Assembly (NCBI GenBank): GCA_020637815.1
Contig: JACKJS010000001.1
Coordinates: 1 to 64,000, forward strand
Length of the DNA stretch: 64,000 bases
Direction of reading: 5' to 3'
Origin: Hyphomicrobiaceae bacterium
Lineage (GTDB): Bacteria; Pseudomonadota; Alphaproteobacteria; Rhizobiales; Methyloligellaceae
A program made the position numbers and the translations under genes. The first letter of the stretch is position 1; every line of letters begins with the position of its first letter. Shown in pieces: positions 50,289-59,234 of this stretch. The notes beneath the pieces are model-generated. The model worked only from the letters and a program-made list of their open reading frames with translations. It searched no databases and was not told where the DNA came from.

Positions 50289-51422
50289 ATGACGTTAGGC
50301 GAGCATGTTTATCTTTATTGCGAGCGGGGCACGAACGGGGCCCTGTGGGCCGAGCCGATCAACGCGATCTCGAACGCCGGCTTCTTTCTTGCAGCGCTGA
50401 TCTTTTGGCAACTGGTCCTGTGGCGCCCTAAAGAGCAGCGGAGCCCCGACCACTATTTGTTCGTCGCGCTCGTGTTTGCGATCTGTGCCGGTAGCGTGGC
50501 ATTCCACGTCTACGCGGATCGGGTCACGGAACTTGCCGATGTCATTCCCATCGGTCTTTTCATGTTGGTCTATCTGGGCTTCGCCCTGAACCGTTTCTTG
50601 AACGTGCCGCCGGGCTGGACGGTCTTCCTTGCCGCGATCTTCGCCGGGCTCGTCGCCGGGTCCATGCAGATCCATTGCTGGGAGGGCGGAATCGGCTTCG
50701 CGGGTGGGGCACCGGATGAGAAGGTGTGCTTGAACGGCAGCGTCGGCTATCTGCCTGCGCTGGCCGCGCTGATCGTCGTCGGTATGTTGCTAGCCGAGCG
50801 CCGCCACAAGGCTGCGCCCTATGTCCTCGCGGCAACGGTAATCTTCACCGGGTCAATCCTGCTTCGGTCGCTGGACATGTCTTTCTGCCAGCGCGTCGTC
50901 ATCGAAGGGCGTCCCGTCGGTACTCATTTCATCTGGCACCTCTTGAATGCGCTCGTCCTGTTCCTTCTCATGCGCGCGAGCCTCGAGACGGGAACGCGCC
51001 CCGTTCCAGCAACGGAGGCCGCTGCGCCGCCGGCCGGGGAACAAACGCCTAGCGCGGAATCCGAGGCTGAGGCGGACAAGCCCAAGAGCGAAACGAAGGC
51101 AGGTCAGCCAGCAAACGAGTCCGATGAGACCGCCCCAGAGGAGACGAAGGACGACTCCGCGAAGGCGGAAAATGCTGAACCCGCCGAGGAGGAGGCCAAG
51201 CCGGAACCGGAGCCACAGGCGATGCCTGAGTCCGGAACCAAACCAGAGGCGTCCACGATCGATAATGACAAGGACAAGCCCGAGGCGGCGGAGAAATCGA
51301 TGGCGAACGCTAGTCCGGACATCGAAGAAGAGAATGCCGAGACAGGCAACGATCCTGCGGACAGGGAGCCCGGCGGTCAGGGAGCCGGGAATGGGACCGC
51401 TAAGAAGAAGACGGCGATATGA
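50289..51422 (+). CDS. Ceramidase-like integral membrane hydrolase with acidic tail
   Basis: 377 residues. Residues 1-235 form seven transmembrane helices of the CREST/alkaline ceramidase type: NAISNAGFFLAALIFW, GSVAFHVYADRVTELADVIPI (conserved Ser, His and Asp) and GTHFIWHLLNALVLF (conserved His-x3-His), the putative metal ligands. Bacterial members are mostly uncharacterised, and true ceramidase activity is not proven. Residues 240-377 are a low-complexity tail rich in Glu, Ala, Pro and Lys that is probably disordered and exposed on one membrane face. The tail is unusual for the family. Confidence 0.78.
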   Translation: MTLGEHVYLYCERGTNGALWAEPINAISNAGFFLAALIFWQLVLWRPKEQRSPDHYLFVALVFAICAGSVAFHVYADRVTELADVIPIGLFMLVYLGFALNRFLNVPPGWTVFLAAIFAGLVAGSMQIHCWEGGIGFAGGAPDEKVCLNGSVGYLPALAALIVVGMLLAERRHKAAPYVLAATVIFTGSILLRSLDMSFCQRVVIEGRPVGTHFIWHLLNALVLFLLMRASLETGTRPVPATEAAAPPAGEQTPSAESEAEADKPKSETKAGQPANESDETAPEETKDDSAKAENAEPAEEEAKPEPEPQAMPESGTKPEASTIDNDKDKPEAAEKSMANASPDIEEENAETGNDPADREPGGQGAGNGTAKKKTAI

Positions 51423-51530
51423 GGCCCATCTTCCACAGACGCGCGCTGGAGCCCTTAGACAAACCGAGACGCAACGGCTAGTACGGCTATTCTCTTGGCT
51501 GGGCTATTCATTTATGGCGCGGCCTGCCTC

Positions 51531-51617
51531 GCGGACGTGGTGGAATTGGTAGACACACAGGACTTAAAATCCTGAGGCCGAAAGGCCGTGCGGGTTCGAC
51601 TCCCGCCGTCCGCACCA
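51531..51617 (+). tRNA. tRNA-Leu (anticodon TAA)
   Basis: The 87-nt sequence folds into a tRNA with acceptor stem GCGGACG/CGTCCGC. The anticodon stem is CAGGA/TCCTG with loop CTTAAAA, so the anticodon is TAA. A long variable arm (GAGGCCGAAAGGCC) is typical of leucine tRNAs. The T loop is GGTTCGACTCC, and the CCA end is encoded at 51615-51617. It reads UUA and UUG leucine codons. Confidence 0.97.
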
Positions 51618-51627
51618 AGGGCCTTTC

Positions 51628-51948
51628 TCACGGACAATCGCTGTCGCGCACAAATCGCGCTTTCACCCAGCCTTTCGTGACGCCATCGCCGGTATAGCGG
51701 CTGATGGGGCACCAGCGGCTACCCCAGGGCCGGCTCAAGGGAACGCATTTTCCATCAAGGTGGAGGATGCCTTGTCCCTTGTTCGGGATCGTATCGACGA
51801 TCGGCGCCTCGGCCGATGCACTCGCGCGCATATTCAAAACGTCGTCCGGCGCGACGTTGACGATGTAGAGGCAGCCGGAGCCGGTTGTGGCAAAGGCCGG
51901 TACGATGGTGCCGAGCAAAGCGAGACAGGCAATGAGAGATCTCAACAT
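51628..51948 (-). CDS. Small secreted SH3-like protein
   Basis: 106 residues with a signal peptide (SLIACLALLGTIVPAFA). The mature part matches a bacterial SH3 domain: YIVNVAPDDVLNMRASAS, then the conserved GWVKARFVR end with Cys residues (SGCLYI, GKCVPL, WCPIS, SDCP) that may form two disulfides. Such domains bind peptidoglycan or proteins in the periplasm. It lies 11 nt beyond the tRNA-Leu 3' end on the opposite strand. No partner gene is evident. Confidence 0.85.
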   Translation of the reverse strand: MLRSLIACLALLGTIVPAFATTGSGCLYIVNVAPDDVLNMRASASAEAPIVDTIPNKGQGILHLDGKCVPLSRPWGSRWCPISRYTGDGVTKGWVKARFVRDSDCP

Positions 51949-52110
51949 GAACCGATCCGTCGGTGTTGGCCGTGAGGTCCGTCATGGATGACACAGACGA
52001 GACATGATCCCCGCGACATGCTCCCAGAGACATGCTCGCAGAGACATGGCCCCCTAAAACCCGATGGGTAATAGGGGGCCACGGCAGGTGGCTATGGCAG
52101 GCCTTGGTGG

Positions 52111-52524
52111 TTATGGGCAGTTCTTGCCGGTCCGCATGCACTCGCGCATCCGGTCACGCAGGTCGTCTTTCCAGTCCTGGGCGTCTTCCTTACCCGCGGA
52201 CTTGCCTTCCTTCTGGCCGTTCTTGAAACCGGCCTTGTATCCGGTCTGGTAGCCGTTCTTGTAGTACTTGGCGCACTCTTGCGCCGACAGATCCATGGTG
52301 CCCATGATCGTGTCGTTGAACGAGGCCTTGTAGGCGTCGTTGAAGCCATCCGTGTAGCCATCCTTCAGCCCGGCCGACTTGCCACTCGAATAGCACTCCT
52401 GTGGGGTCCTCGCCTCGGCAGGTGCGGGCGCGGCAATGGTGGCAAACATGAATCCGGCGAGGATTAGAAATGCAAACTTCGAGAGAAATGCAAACTTGGT
52501 CGTAGACTGATTAGTCGTGGTCAT
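52111..52524 (-). CDS. Secreted protein with a GX3 tetrad repeat
   Basis: 137 residues with a signal peptide whose charged-hydrophobic start is duplicated (KFAFLSKFAFLILAG). The mature part has Gly every fourth residue, as in SAGLKDGYTDGFNDAY and GYQTGYKAGFKNGQKEGKSAG, resembling the deca-GX3 motif of Yae1-like helical proteins. Cys residues at CYSSGK, ECAKYY, ECMR and NCP could form disulfides. No function can be named. It is divergent from the molybdopterin oxidoreductase gene across a 316-nt region. Confidence 0.72.
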   Translation of the reverse strand: MTTTNQSTTKFAFLSKFAFLILAGFMFATIAAPAPAEARTPQECYSSGKSAGLKDGYTDGFNDAYKASFNDTIMGTMDLSAQECAKYYKNGYQTGYKAGFKNGQKEGKSAGKEDAQDWKDDLRDRMRECMRTGKNCP

Positions 52525-52840
52525 GGTGTGTTCCTTCGTTTGGTCAGGGCCGGTGTGCTGGCTTGATCGCCAGAACTGAGAAGGAATTTACTGGCGCCCG
52601 CTCTCGCATTGTATGGGGTCGATCCCTCATTTGGGAGTCGTGTGCCTTCGCGCCGACGCGGAAAACACTGAGCCGTTCCGGGAGGCCCTCCGGGTTGTTC
52701 CGATGAAACCGGCCGCATTGGGACGGCGTCCGCCGATAAGGTGGGCCCACTTCGGCAGCGCACAATCGACAAGGCAGACTCTCCATCGTACGCTCCTGGC
52801 ACAGCGGCCACCGAGAGCCCGCGATTTTGGGAGGAAGCCC
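52525..52840. other. Divergent intergenic region before the oxidoreductase gene
   Basis: This 316-nt stretch separates two divergent starts. The frame leading into the oxidoreductase stays open from 52613, but the sequence there (many Arg and Pro) does not look like its N-terminus. The ribosome binding site GGGAGG at 52829 fixes the start at 52841. No clear repeat or RNA structure was seen. Confidence 0.5.
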
Positions 52841-54976
52841 GTGAACGAACAGCTGAAGCGCGAGACATTTTTTGGCGGGTGTCCTCATGACTGCCCAGAC
52901 ACGTGTGCCATGCTCTACGACGTCGTGGACGGAATGCTGATCGAGGTCCGGGGCAATAAAGAGCATCCCATGACCCGTGGCGGCCTATGCGTGAAGCTCA
53001 AGGATTTTCACGACCACCACTACAATCCGGATCGCGTGCTCTATCCGTTGCGCCGCGTCGGGCCGAAAGGAAGCCGCCAGTTCAAGCGCATTTCCTGGGA
53101 CGAGGCGATTTCGGAGATTGCGACGCGCTGGAAAGACATCATCGCGCAATATGGATCGCAGGCGATCCTGCCTTACAGCTATCTCGGCAATGAAGGGCTG
53201 GTGCAGGGGCTCACTTGCGGCGACGCATTCTTCAACCGGCTCGGAACGACCGTGAACGAGAAGACGTTCTGTGCGTCCGGCTCGTCGACGGCGTGGCTGC
53301 TGACTGTTGGGCCGACCGGCGGCGTCGATCCGGAGAGCTTCGTGCATGCGAAATATATCGTGATCTGGGCCTGCAACTCGATCTCGACCAATCTGCATCA
53401 TTGGCCGTTCGTGCTGGAGGCTCAGAAGAGGGGCGCCAAGGTCGTCGTCATCGACAGTTACCGCTCGCGTACGGCGAAGGCCGCCGACTGGCACATCGCG
53501 CCGAAGCCCGGCACCGACGGCGCGCTCGCCATGGGCATCATCGCTTCGATGATCCGCAGCAATTATGTGGACGACGAATGGGTCAATGCCCACACGGTCG
53601 GCTATCCGGAACTCGCGAAGCGGGCGCTCGACTTCACGCCGGACTATGTGGAGGAGGTCACGGGCGTGGCCGCCGCCGACGTGGCGAAGTTCGCCCGCGA
53701 ATTTGCGGCGATCCAGCCTTCCGTCATCCGTATGGGCGTGGCGCTCGAACGGCATGCGGGCGGCGGACAGACCATCCGTGCCGTATGCGCCATTCCGGCG
53801 CTGGCCGGCTCGTGGCGCCACGTGGGCGGCGGACTCTTGCAGATGCCGCTTTGGGAGTTCCCAGTGGATTGGGGCAAGGTCTCGCGGCCCGACTACATTC
53901 GTCCGGGCACGCGAGTGGTGAACAACCTGCAGCTCGGTCGCGCGCTCGTGGGCGACATGCAGCTCGATCCGCCCATCATGGGGCTATTCGTCTACAACAC
54001 GAATCCCGTCAGCCAAGCGCCGGAAACCAATCGCATTGTCGAGGGACTTTCGCGCGAGGACCTGTTCTTCGTAACCGCCGAGCACTTCATCACGGACACG
54101 GCGGCCTACGCGGACATCGTGCTGCCCGCGACCATGGCCGGCGAGCACGACGACATGATGTTCTCCTGGGGTCACTTCTATTTGACCTTGAACGAGAAGG
54201 CGATCGAACCGCGCGGCGAGGCCAAGTCCAACGCGGAGATCTTTCGTCTCTTGGCCGCGGCGTTCGGCTTCGACGACGACCCGCGCTTCACTCTGAGCGA
54301 CATGGAGCTTGCCGAGCATTACATTCAATGGGATGCGCCGCAGATGGCCGGCATCGACATGGATTATTTCCGCAAGCACGGCTATTTCCACCTGGCCGTT
54401 GGAACGCCGGACGATCGCTTGCCACACGCGGAAGGGAACTTCCCGACGCCGTCCGGGAAAGTCCAGTTCCTCGTCGAGGACGCGAAGAACTTCGTCGCGC
54501 CGCCATTCCGTATGATGTACGAGGACAAGCAGTCCGGGGAGGACGTAGACCCGCTGCCGGGCTATTTGCCGCCGCGCGAATCTCGCGAAACCAATCCGAA
54601 ACTCGCGGACCAATACCCGCTCAACATCATCTCACCGAAGAGCCACGGTTTCCTGAACTCTTGCTACGCCAACGAGCCGCACAAGATCAAAGGCCAAGGC
54701 GAGCAGTTCATTCTGATGAACAAGGAAGACGCGGAGGCGCGTTCGATCCGCGATGGCGATCCTGTGCGCGTTTACAACGACCGGGGCGATTTCGAGGGTC
54801 TGGTGCGCGTGACTGACGACGTGAACAAAGGCGTCGTCGTCGCCACTCTGGGCTATTGGCGGAGCCTCAACCGCTCGGACGGGTCGGTGAACTGTATCAG
54901 CTCGGACGAGTTCGCCAGCCTCGGGCACGCGCCGACCTTCTCCGATAATCTGGTGCAGGTGAGGCGGGTGAATTAA
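52841..54976 (+). CDS. Molybdopterin-dependent oxidoreductase
   Basis: 711 residues from a GTG with GGGAGG 6 nt upstream. The N-terminal 4Fe-4S site has Cys14, Cys18, Cys22 and Cys50 (CPHDCPDTC and GGLC), followed by the molybdopterin-binding core (ISWDEAISEIA, VIWACNSISTN, DIVLPATM) and the C-terminal beta domain (IISPKSHGFLNSCYAN, DGDPVRVYNDRG). It belongs to the DMSO reductase/BisC superfamily and resembles the single-subunit cytoplasmic members. No Tat signal is present, so it stays in the cytoplasm. The substrate is unknown. Confidence 0.9.
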   Translation: MNEQLKRETFFGGCPHDCPDTCAMLYDVVDGMLIEVRGNKEHPMTRGGLCVKLKDFHDHHYNPDRVLYPLRRVGPKGSRQFKRISWDEAISEIATRWKDIIAQYGSQAILPYSYLGNEGLVQGLTCGDAFFNRLGTTVNEKTFCASGSSTAWLLTVGPTGGVDPESFVHAKYIVIWACNSISTNLHHWPFVLEAQKRGAKVVVIDSYRSRTAKAADWHIAPKPGTDGALAMGIIASMIRSNYVDDEWVNAHTVGYPELAKRALDFTPDYVEEVTGVAAADVAKFAREFAAIQPSVIRMGVALERHAGGGQTIRAVCAIPALAGSWRHVGGGLLQMPLWEFPVDWGKVSRPDYIRPGTRVVNNLQLGRALVGDMQLDPPIMGLFVYNTNPVSQAPETNRIVEGLSREDLFFVTAEHFITDTAAYADIVLPATMAGEHDDMMFSWGHFYLTLNEKAIEPRGEAKSNAEIFRLLAAAFGFDDDPRFTLSDMELAEHYIQWDAPQMAGIDMDYFRKHGYFHLAVGTPDDRLPHAEGNFPTPSGKVQFLVEDAKNFVAPPFRMMYEDKQSGEDVDPLPGYLPPRESRETNPKLADQYPLNIISPKSHGFLNSCYANEPHKIKGQGEQFILMNKEDAEARSIRDGDPVRVYNDRGDFEGLVRVTDDVNKGVVVATLGYWRSLNRSDGSVNCISSDEFASLGHAPTFSDNLVQVRRVN

Positions 54977-55010
54977 CACCGGCGGAGACGGTGCGGCGGG
55001 AGCGCATTGG

Positions 55011-55340
55011 CTATGCCGCCGCATCCCTCGAACGGACCTCTTGCAAGGGCGTGAAGCCCTCGAACTCGGGATGACCCTGATAGAGTGGCTTCCCTTCGCC
55101 TGCGCGCGCGTGCGCCTTGCGGAACGCTTCGGATCGGGTCCAAGCCTCGAAATCTCTCTGGGAGCGCCAAACGCTATGGGAGGCGTAGAGCACGTGATCC
55201 TCGCGCTCCGGCCCTTTCAGTAGGTGAAATGTGATGAAGCCGGGGACATCCTCGAGATGAGTCTCGCGCGAGAGCCAGACCTGCTCGAAATCTCCCTCCG
55301 AGCCTTTGTGCACTTTGAACCGGTTCATGGCGATGAACAT
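55011..55340 (-). CDS. Antibiotic biosynthesis monooxygenase (ABM) family protein
   Basis: 109 residues from the ATG at 55340, chosen because GGAG lies 7 nt upstream; an ATG at 55352 adds four residues. The ferredoxin-like ABM fold is seen in FIAMNRFKVHKGSEGDFEQVW, VPGFITFHLLKGPE and YASHSVWRSQRDFEAW. It resembles the IsdG/HmoB class of haem-degrading monooxygenases (Asn at position 6, His and Trp in the SVW region), so haem breakdown is possible but not shown. It stands alone on the minus strand. Confidence 0.85.
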   Translation of the reverse strand: MFIAMNRFKVHKGSEGDFEQVWLSRETHLEDVPGFITFHLLKGPEREDHVLYASHSVWRSQRDFEAWTRSEAFRKAHARAGEGKPLYQGHPEFEGFTPLQEVRSRDAAA

Positions 55341-55568
55341 GCTGAACTCCATGTTGAGGCCGCGACGGTGAGAACCTATCGCGGCGGAAACTGTCTCAAG
55401 ACTGCTGTCTACGACACCCATTAAGCCGTTGAAAGGGCCCAATCTCATGGCCGCGTACTCGGGCTCGCGAACGTCGAATTGTCGCAAATGCTGGCAAGTC
55501 CTGAACTCGATTCCCATCTAATGGGAACCCCAAATTACCCCCCATTTTTCAGTCCGGAGATGCCAGCA

Positions 55569-56102
55569 ATGAGCAAGACCGCTAGCCCGAAAGAGCGACA
55601 GAAGGCGAAACTCGATACGCCGACCGATCTCGGCTCCAACGCGACGCGGGACATTTCGGGCGCGCTGAACGCGCTGCTTGCGGATGTTTTCGCGCTCTAC
55701 ATGAAGACCAAGAATTTCCACTGGCACGTCAGCGGGCCGCACTTTCGCGACTATCATCTCCTGTTCGACGAGCAAGCGGCCGAGCTTTTTGCCCTGACGG
55801 ACCCGATCGCCGAGCGCGTTCGCAAGGTTGGCGGAACGACGCTTCATTCCATTGGCGATATCGCGCGCCACCAGCGCCTCGCCGACAACGATGCAGCCTA
55901 TGTCGAGCCGTCCGATATGATCGCCGAGCTGCGCGAAGACAATCAGGCGCTGATCGCAAGTTTGCGCGAGACGCACGACGTTTGCGACGAGGAACGGGAC
56001 TGGGCGACCGCCTCCTTGATCGAGGAGTGGATCGACCAAGCCGAGAAGCGCATCTGGTTCTTGTTCGAGTCGGGCCGGAGGCCGGATTCGAGCGGCCACT
56101 GA
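55569..56102 (+). CDS. dps: Dps ferritin-like DNA-protection protein
   Basis: 177 residues from the ATG at 55569; an ATG at 55560 sits on its own Shine-Dalgarno, so the later start is preferred. Dps forms a 12-subunit shell that oxidises iron with hydrogen peroxide and protects DNA. The intersubunit ferroxidase site is visible in FHWHVSGPHFRDYHLLFDEQ (His and Asp/Glu ligands). A basic N-terminus (KTASPKERQKAKL) may bind DNA. A DNA-damage or peroxide regulator site could not be identified upstream. Confidence 0.93.
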   Translation: MSKTASPKERQKAKLDTPTDLGSNATRDISGALNALLADVFALYMKTKNFHWHVSGPHFRDYHLLFDEQAAELFALTDPIAERVRKVGGTTLHSIGDIARHQRLADNDAAYVEPSDMIAELREDNQALIASLRETHDVCDEERDWATASLIEEWIDQAEKRIWFLFESGRRPDSSGH

Positions 56103-56121
56103 GATTCGGTCTTCTTGTAGG

Positions 56122-56502
56122 TCAGCTCTTCTTGACCTCATCCGTCTGCGGGGCGTCCAGCACCGACCAGCCGGCCTCGCGTCCCGTGGGCGGAAGATGC
56201 TCCTGATCGTTCTTGTCGAGCAGGATATGGGCCTTCGCCACCATGAGCGCGGTGACGGGCGCCGTCAGGAACAGGAACGTCGTGATCAGCAGTTCCTGCA
56301 GTGAGACAATCTCGTCCTCAAGAATGAAATAGAGCATCGAGGCGATTAGGAGCGCCCCGATACCGAGCGTGGTCGCCTTGGTCGGGCCGTGCAGCCGCCG
56401 CATCAGATCGGGCAGTTTGGCAAGTCCGAACGAACCGACGAACAGAAAGAACGCGCCGAGACAGATCAAAGCCGAGACTGCGATTTCACCAAATCCGGGC
56501 AT
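56122..56502 (-). CDS. mnhG: Na+/H+ antiporter subunit G
   Basis: 126 residues with three transmembrane helices (AVSALICLGAFFLFVGSFGL, ATTLGIGALLIASMLYFIL, LLITTFLFLTAPVTALMVA). The block LAKLPDLMRRLHGPTKATTLG is diagnostic for MnhG/PhaG. It is the last gene of a seven-domain mrp operon that reads AB, C, D, E, F, G on the minus strand. The complex moves Na+ or K+ out in exchange for protons and supports pH and salt homeostasis. It starts 4 nt after the mnhF stop. Confidence 0.92.
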   Translation of the reverse strand: MPGFGEIAVSALICLGAFFLFVGSFGLAKLPDLMRRLHGPTKATTLGIGALLIASMLYFILEDEIVSLQELLITTFLFLTAPVTALMVAKAHILLDKNDQEHLPPTGREAGWSVLDAPQTDEVKKS

Positions 56503-56506
56503 CGGT

Positions 56507-56776
56507 CTACTCCATCACGTTGCCGCGCAGGATGTATTTGCAGTAGGCGACGGTCGTCAGAAAGCCGACCATGGCGAAAAGCAGGGCGGCTTCGAAATAC
56601 AGTCCCGTATCCCAATAGATGCCGGTCAGGACCACGAGCGCGATGGCGTTGATCGTCAGCGTGTCGAGCGCGAGGATGCGTGTCGGCATGTCGGGCCCGA
56701 CGAGAACGCGGTAGAGACACAGCAGCATCGCCGCGCTGATGGCGACGAAGGCAATGGTGCAAGCGATTGCAATCAT
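56507..56776 (-). CDS. mnhF: Na+/H+ antiporter subunit F
   Basis: 89 residues and three transmembrane helices. Conserved core: LLCLYRVLVGPDMPTRILALDTL and LFAMVGFLTTVAYCKYIL, the pattern of MnhF/PhaF subunits. The ATG at 56776 overlaps the mnhE stop as ATGA, so the genes are translationally coupled. It is a small structural subunit of the antiporter complex. Confidence 0.92.
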   Translation of the reverse strand: MIAIACTIAFVAISAAMLLCLYRVLVGPDMPTRILALDTLTINAIALVVLTGIYWDTGLYFEAALLFAMVGFLTTVAYCKYILRGNVME

Positions 56777-57264
56777 GTCTCGAAGATCCTTTGCAGTCTG
56801 GATTCGTAGCGCGACTTGATGCCGGCTACCGTCTGTTCGGGGTCGTTCGTTTCGAGGCAGTGGACAAGCAGAGCGCGGCCGTCGGCGCTCAGGCTGGCGC
56901 TCACCGTGCCGGGCGTCATGGTGATCGTCCCCGCAAGCGCGGTGATGGCTTCCGGCGTGCGCAGATCGAGCGGAACCGTCACGAATTGCGAATGCAGATC
57001 GTCCCCGCGGCGGAACAAGATCAGATAGGCAACCTGGAAGTTTGCGACGACGATGTCCCAAAGGACGATCAGCGCATATTCGATGATCGTCAGTGGGCTG
57101 CCGATGCGCGGCCGGTCCGGCCAATATGCGCTGGTGAGACGGGGGATGGCCACGCCCAGGAGCAGGCCGAATGCGGCCGAGCCCACGGAAAAGCCGCTGA
57201 GCAAGATCCACATGAGAACGATGAGCAGCGTCAGCAAGGGATGGGGCAGGAGGGTCTTCAGCAT
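56773..57264 (-). CDS. mnhE: Na+/H+ antiporter subunit E
   Basis: 163 residues from the ATG at 57264. Two transmembrane helices (LLTLLIVLMWILLSGFSVGSA and YALIVLWDIVVANFQVAYLIL) are followed by a cytoplasmic part with ITALAGTITMTPGTVSASLS, the hallmark of the MnhE/PhaE family. It begins 2 nt after the stop of mnhD. A longer frame in the same reading direction (to 58800) is a shadow of mnhD and was ignored. Confidence 0.92.
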   Translation of the reverse strand: MLKTLLPHPLLTLLIVLMWILLSGFSVGSAAFGLLLGVAIPRLTSAYWPDRPRIGSPLTIIEYALIVLWDIVVANFQVAYLILFRRGDDLHSQFVTVPLDLRTPEAITALAGTITMTPGTVSASLSADGRALLVHCLETNDPEQTVAGIKSRYESRLQRIFET

Positions 57265-57266
57265 GG

Positions 57267-58883
57267 TCAGTGCTCCGCTGGCGCCGGTATCGGCGCGGGC
57301 GACGTCGCGGCGGAATCCGCAGGCGTTGTAATGGGCCGTTTGGGCTCGACATTGTCGTGCCGTCCCAGAACGGCCTCGACATAGGCCGGCGTATTCAGGG
57401 CCTGCGCCGCCGTCGCATGGAGCATCTTGGTCATCGGTCCGGCAAAGACGGCCAAGCTTGCGCTGGCCGCGACGAGCAACGCGACAACAATCATAGGCAT
57501 GACACGTGCCGTTGCCCAGGTCGGGCCCGTCACCTGTCCCTTGACCTTCCAGAAGACAGTACTTCCCGCATTCGAGAATGCGATCGTCATCATCAATGAA
57601 GCGACCAAGATAGCCGCCCAAATCAGCCATTGCTGCGACGCGTCGTAGGTCGCGTTCAGCACCAGCAGCTTGCCGATGAATCCGGAAAGCGGCGGCAGCC
57701 CGATGACGGCAAGCGCGATGAAGAAGAACAGCGTTCCGATGATGGGCGCCTGGCTGATGGGATTGTGGGGAACGAGTGCGTCGAGGGCATCGCCGCGCCG
57801 TTCCGCGATGAGATCGACGATGAGAAAGAGGGCCGCACCGGCGATGGTGCTGTGCACGAGGTAGTAAAGCGCGGCCGTGAGCCCATCGGCGTCGAACTGG
57901 CCGATAGCGATCAGCAGGACGCCCATGGAGGCCACGGTGTTGAAGGCCGCCAGATCGAGCAGTCTCCGGCTCGCGAGAATGCCGGCTGTGCCCGCCGCGA
58001 GAGTCAGAATCGCTGCCGGGAGGATCCATGGGGCGACGACGGCCGCGAGCGTGTCGCCGCTGGCGCCGTCGCCGAACACGGTTCCGAACACGCGGATGAT
58101 CGCGTAGGCGCCGACCTTGGTCATGATGGCGAACAGCGCGGCCACCGGCGCGGACGCGGCGGCGTAGGTGGCCGGCAGCCACCAATGCAGGGGAACGAAG
58201 GCCGCCTTGATGGCAAAGACCAGAAGCAACAGGAGTGCGCCGGTTTGCAGGAGGGCCTGGTTGTCCGGCGCGACCTCCCGCGCCTTGACGGCGAGGTCGG
58301 CCATGTTGAGCGTGCCGGCGACGCCATAGATCAGTGCCACGGCGATCAAGAACAGCGACGAGGCGATGAGATTGATGGCGACATATTGGAAGCCTGCGCG
58401 TAGACGCCGCGCGCCGCCGCCATGGAGCATCAATCCGTAAGAGGCGATCAGCATCACCTCGAAGAAGACGAAGAGGTTGAAGATGTCGCCCGTGAGGAAG
58501 GCGCCGTTGAGGCCGAGAAGCTGGAAATGGAACAGCGCGTGGAAGTGCCGTCCGCGCTTGTCCCAACCCGCGATGGCGTAGAGCAACACAGCGAGAGCCA
58601 GCCCTGCGGTGAGGACCAGCATGGTCGTCGACAAGCGATCGAGCACGAGAACGATGCCGAACGGCGCAGGCCAGGCGCCGAGCCGGTAGGCGTCGGTTTC
58701 GCCGTCGCTCACGGCGCTGTAGAGGAACAGTGCTATCCCCAGCAGGGCGAAGGTCGAGGCGACCGAGAGGATCCGCTGCATCTGGATATCGCGCCGCCAC
58801 ACCAGGATCATCACTGCCGCGGTGATGGCCGGCAGGATGGTGGGCGCGATAATCCAGCTGGTGGCGACGTTGGCAGCCGTCAT
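57267..58883 (-). CDS. mnhD: Na+/H+ antiporter subunit D
   Basis: 538 residues, about fourteen transmembrane helices, homologous to the NuoM/NuoN proton-pumping subunits. Key charged residues sit in membrane helices: the Glu in LFVFFEVMLIASYGLML and the Lys in LLLLVFAIKAAFVPLHWWLPATYAAA, both needed for ion translocation in the family. It overlaps the mnhC stop by 4 nt (ATGA at 58880-58883) and is followed 2 nt later by mnhE. One of the two large antiporter subunits. Confidence 0.94.
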   Translation of the reverse strand: MTAANVATSWIIAPTILPAITAAVMILVWRRDIQMQRILSVASTFALLGIALFLYSAVSDGETDAYRLGAWPAPFGIVLVLDRLSTTMLVLTAGLALAVLLYAIAGWDKRGRHFHALFHFQLLGLNGAFLTGDIFNLFVFFEVMLIASYGLMLHGGGARRLRAGFQYVAINLIASSLFLIAVALIYGVAGTLNMADLAVKAREVAPDNQALLQTGALLLLLVFAIKAAFVPLHWWLPATYAAASAPVAALFAIMTKVGAYAIIRVFGTVFGDGASGDTLAAVVAPWILPAAILTLAAGTAGILASRRLLDLAAFNTVASMGVLLIAIGQFDADGLTAALYYLVHSTIAGAALFLIVDLIAERRGDALDALVPHNPISQAPIIGTLFFFIALAVIGLPPLSGFIGKLLVLNATYDASQQWLIWAAILVASLMMTIAFSNAGSTVFWKVKGQVTGPTWATARVMPMIVVALLVAASASLAVFAGPMTKMLHATAAQALNTPAYVEAVLGRHDNVEPKRPITTPADSAATSPAPIPAPAEH

Positions 58884-59233
58884 CGGTCAGCCTCCGTGTC
58901 GCGCAGCAATTCGTCTTCCGGCAGGTCGGCGGTGTCCGTCGCGGTCTCGAGGAACCCGCGGAGTGCGAGTACCACGATCAAGGCCGTCATGCCGAACGAG
59001 ATGACGATCGCGGTCAGCACGAGCGCCTGCGGCAGCGGATCGGTGTAAGCGTCCGCATCGGAGATGATTGGCGGTTTGTTCGCGATCAGCCGGCCCGCCG
59101 AGAACAGGAAAATGTTGACGGCGTAGGACAGCAGCGTCAGGCCGACGACGATCGGGAAGGTGCGCTGTTGCAGGATGAGATAGACCGCGGCGGCGGTCAT
59201 CAGTCCTATGGCGCTGGCGACGAGAAGTTCCAA
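58880..59233 (-). CDS. mnhC: Na+/H+ antiporter subunit C
   Basis: 117 residues from a TTG start at 59233, with GGAGAGC just upstream; a GTG further up would add ten unlikely residues. Three transmembrane helices related to NuoK (LELLVASAIGLMTAAAVYLIL, LTLLSYAVNIFLFSAG, PQALVLTAIVISFGMTALIVVLAL) mark the MnhC subunit. The Glu at the second residue and the DPLPQALVLTAIVI block are conserved. It begins 1 nt after the stop of the AB fusion gene. Confidence 0.9.
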   Translation of the reverse strand: MELLVASAIGLMTAAAVYLILQQRTFPIVVGLTLLSYAVNIFLFSAGRLIANKPPIISDADAYTDPLPQALVLTAIVISFGMTALIVVLALRGFLETATDTADLPEDELLRDTEADR

Positions 59234-59234
59234 G

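Noticed and set aside
53215..54816. 533-residue plus-strand frame inside the molybdopterin oxidoreductase gene
   Set aside because: Arg/Gly-rich shadow frame with no ribosome binding site; the overlapping frame has the family motifs.
56773..58800. 675-residue open frame on the minus strand across mnhE and mnhD
   Set aside because: Only its last 163 residues are a real protein (mnhE, starting at 57264); the upstream part is a shadow of mnhD in another frame.
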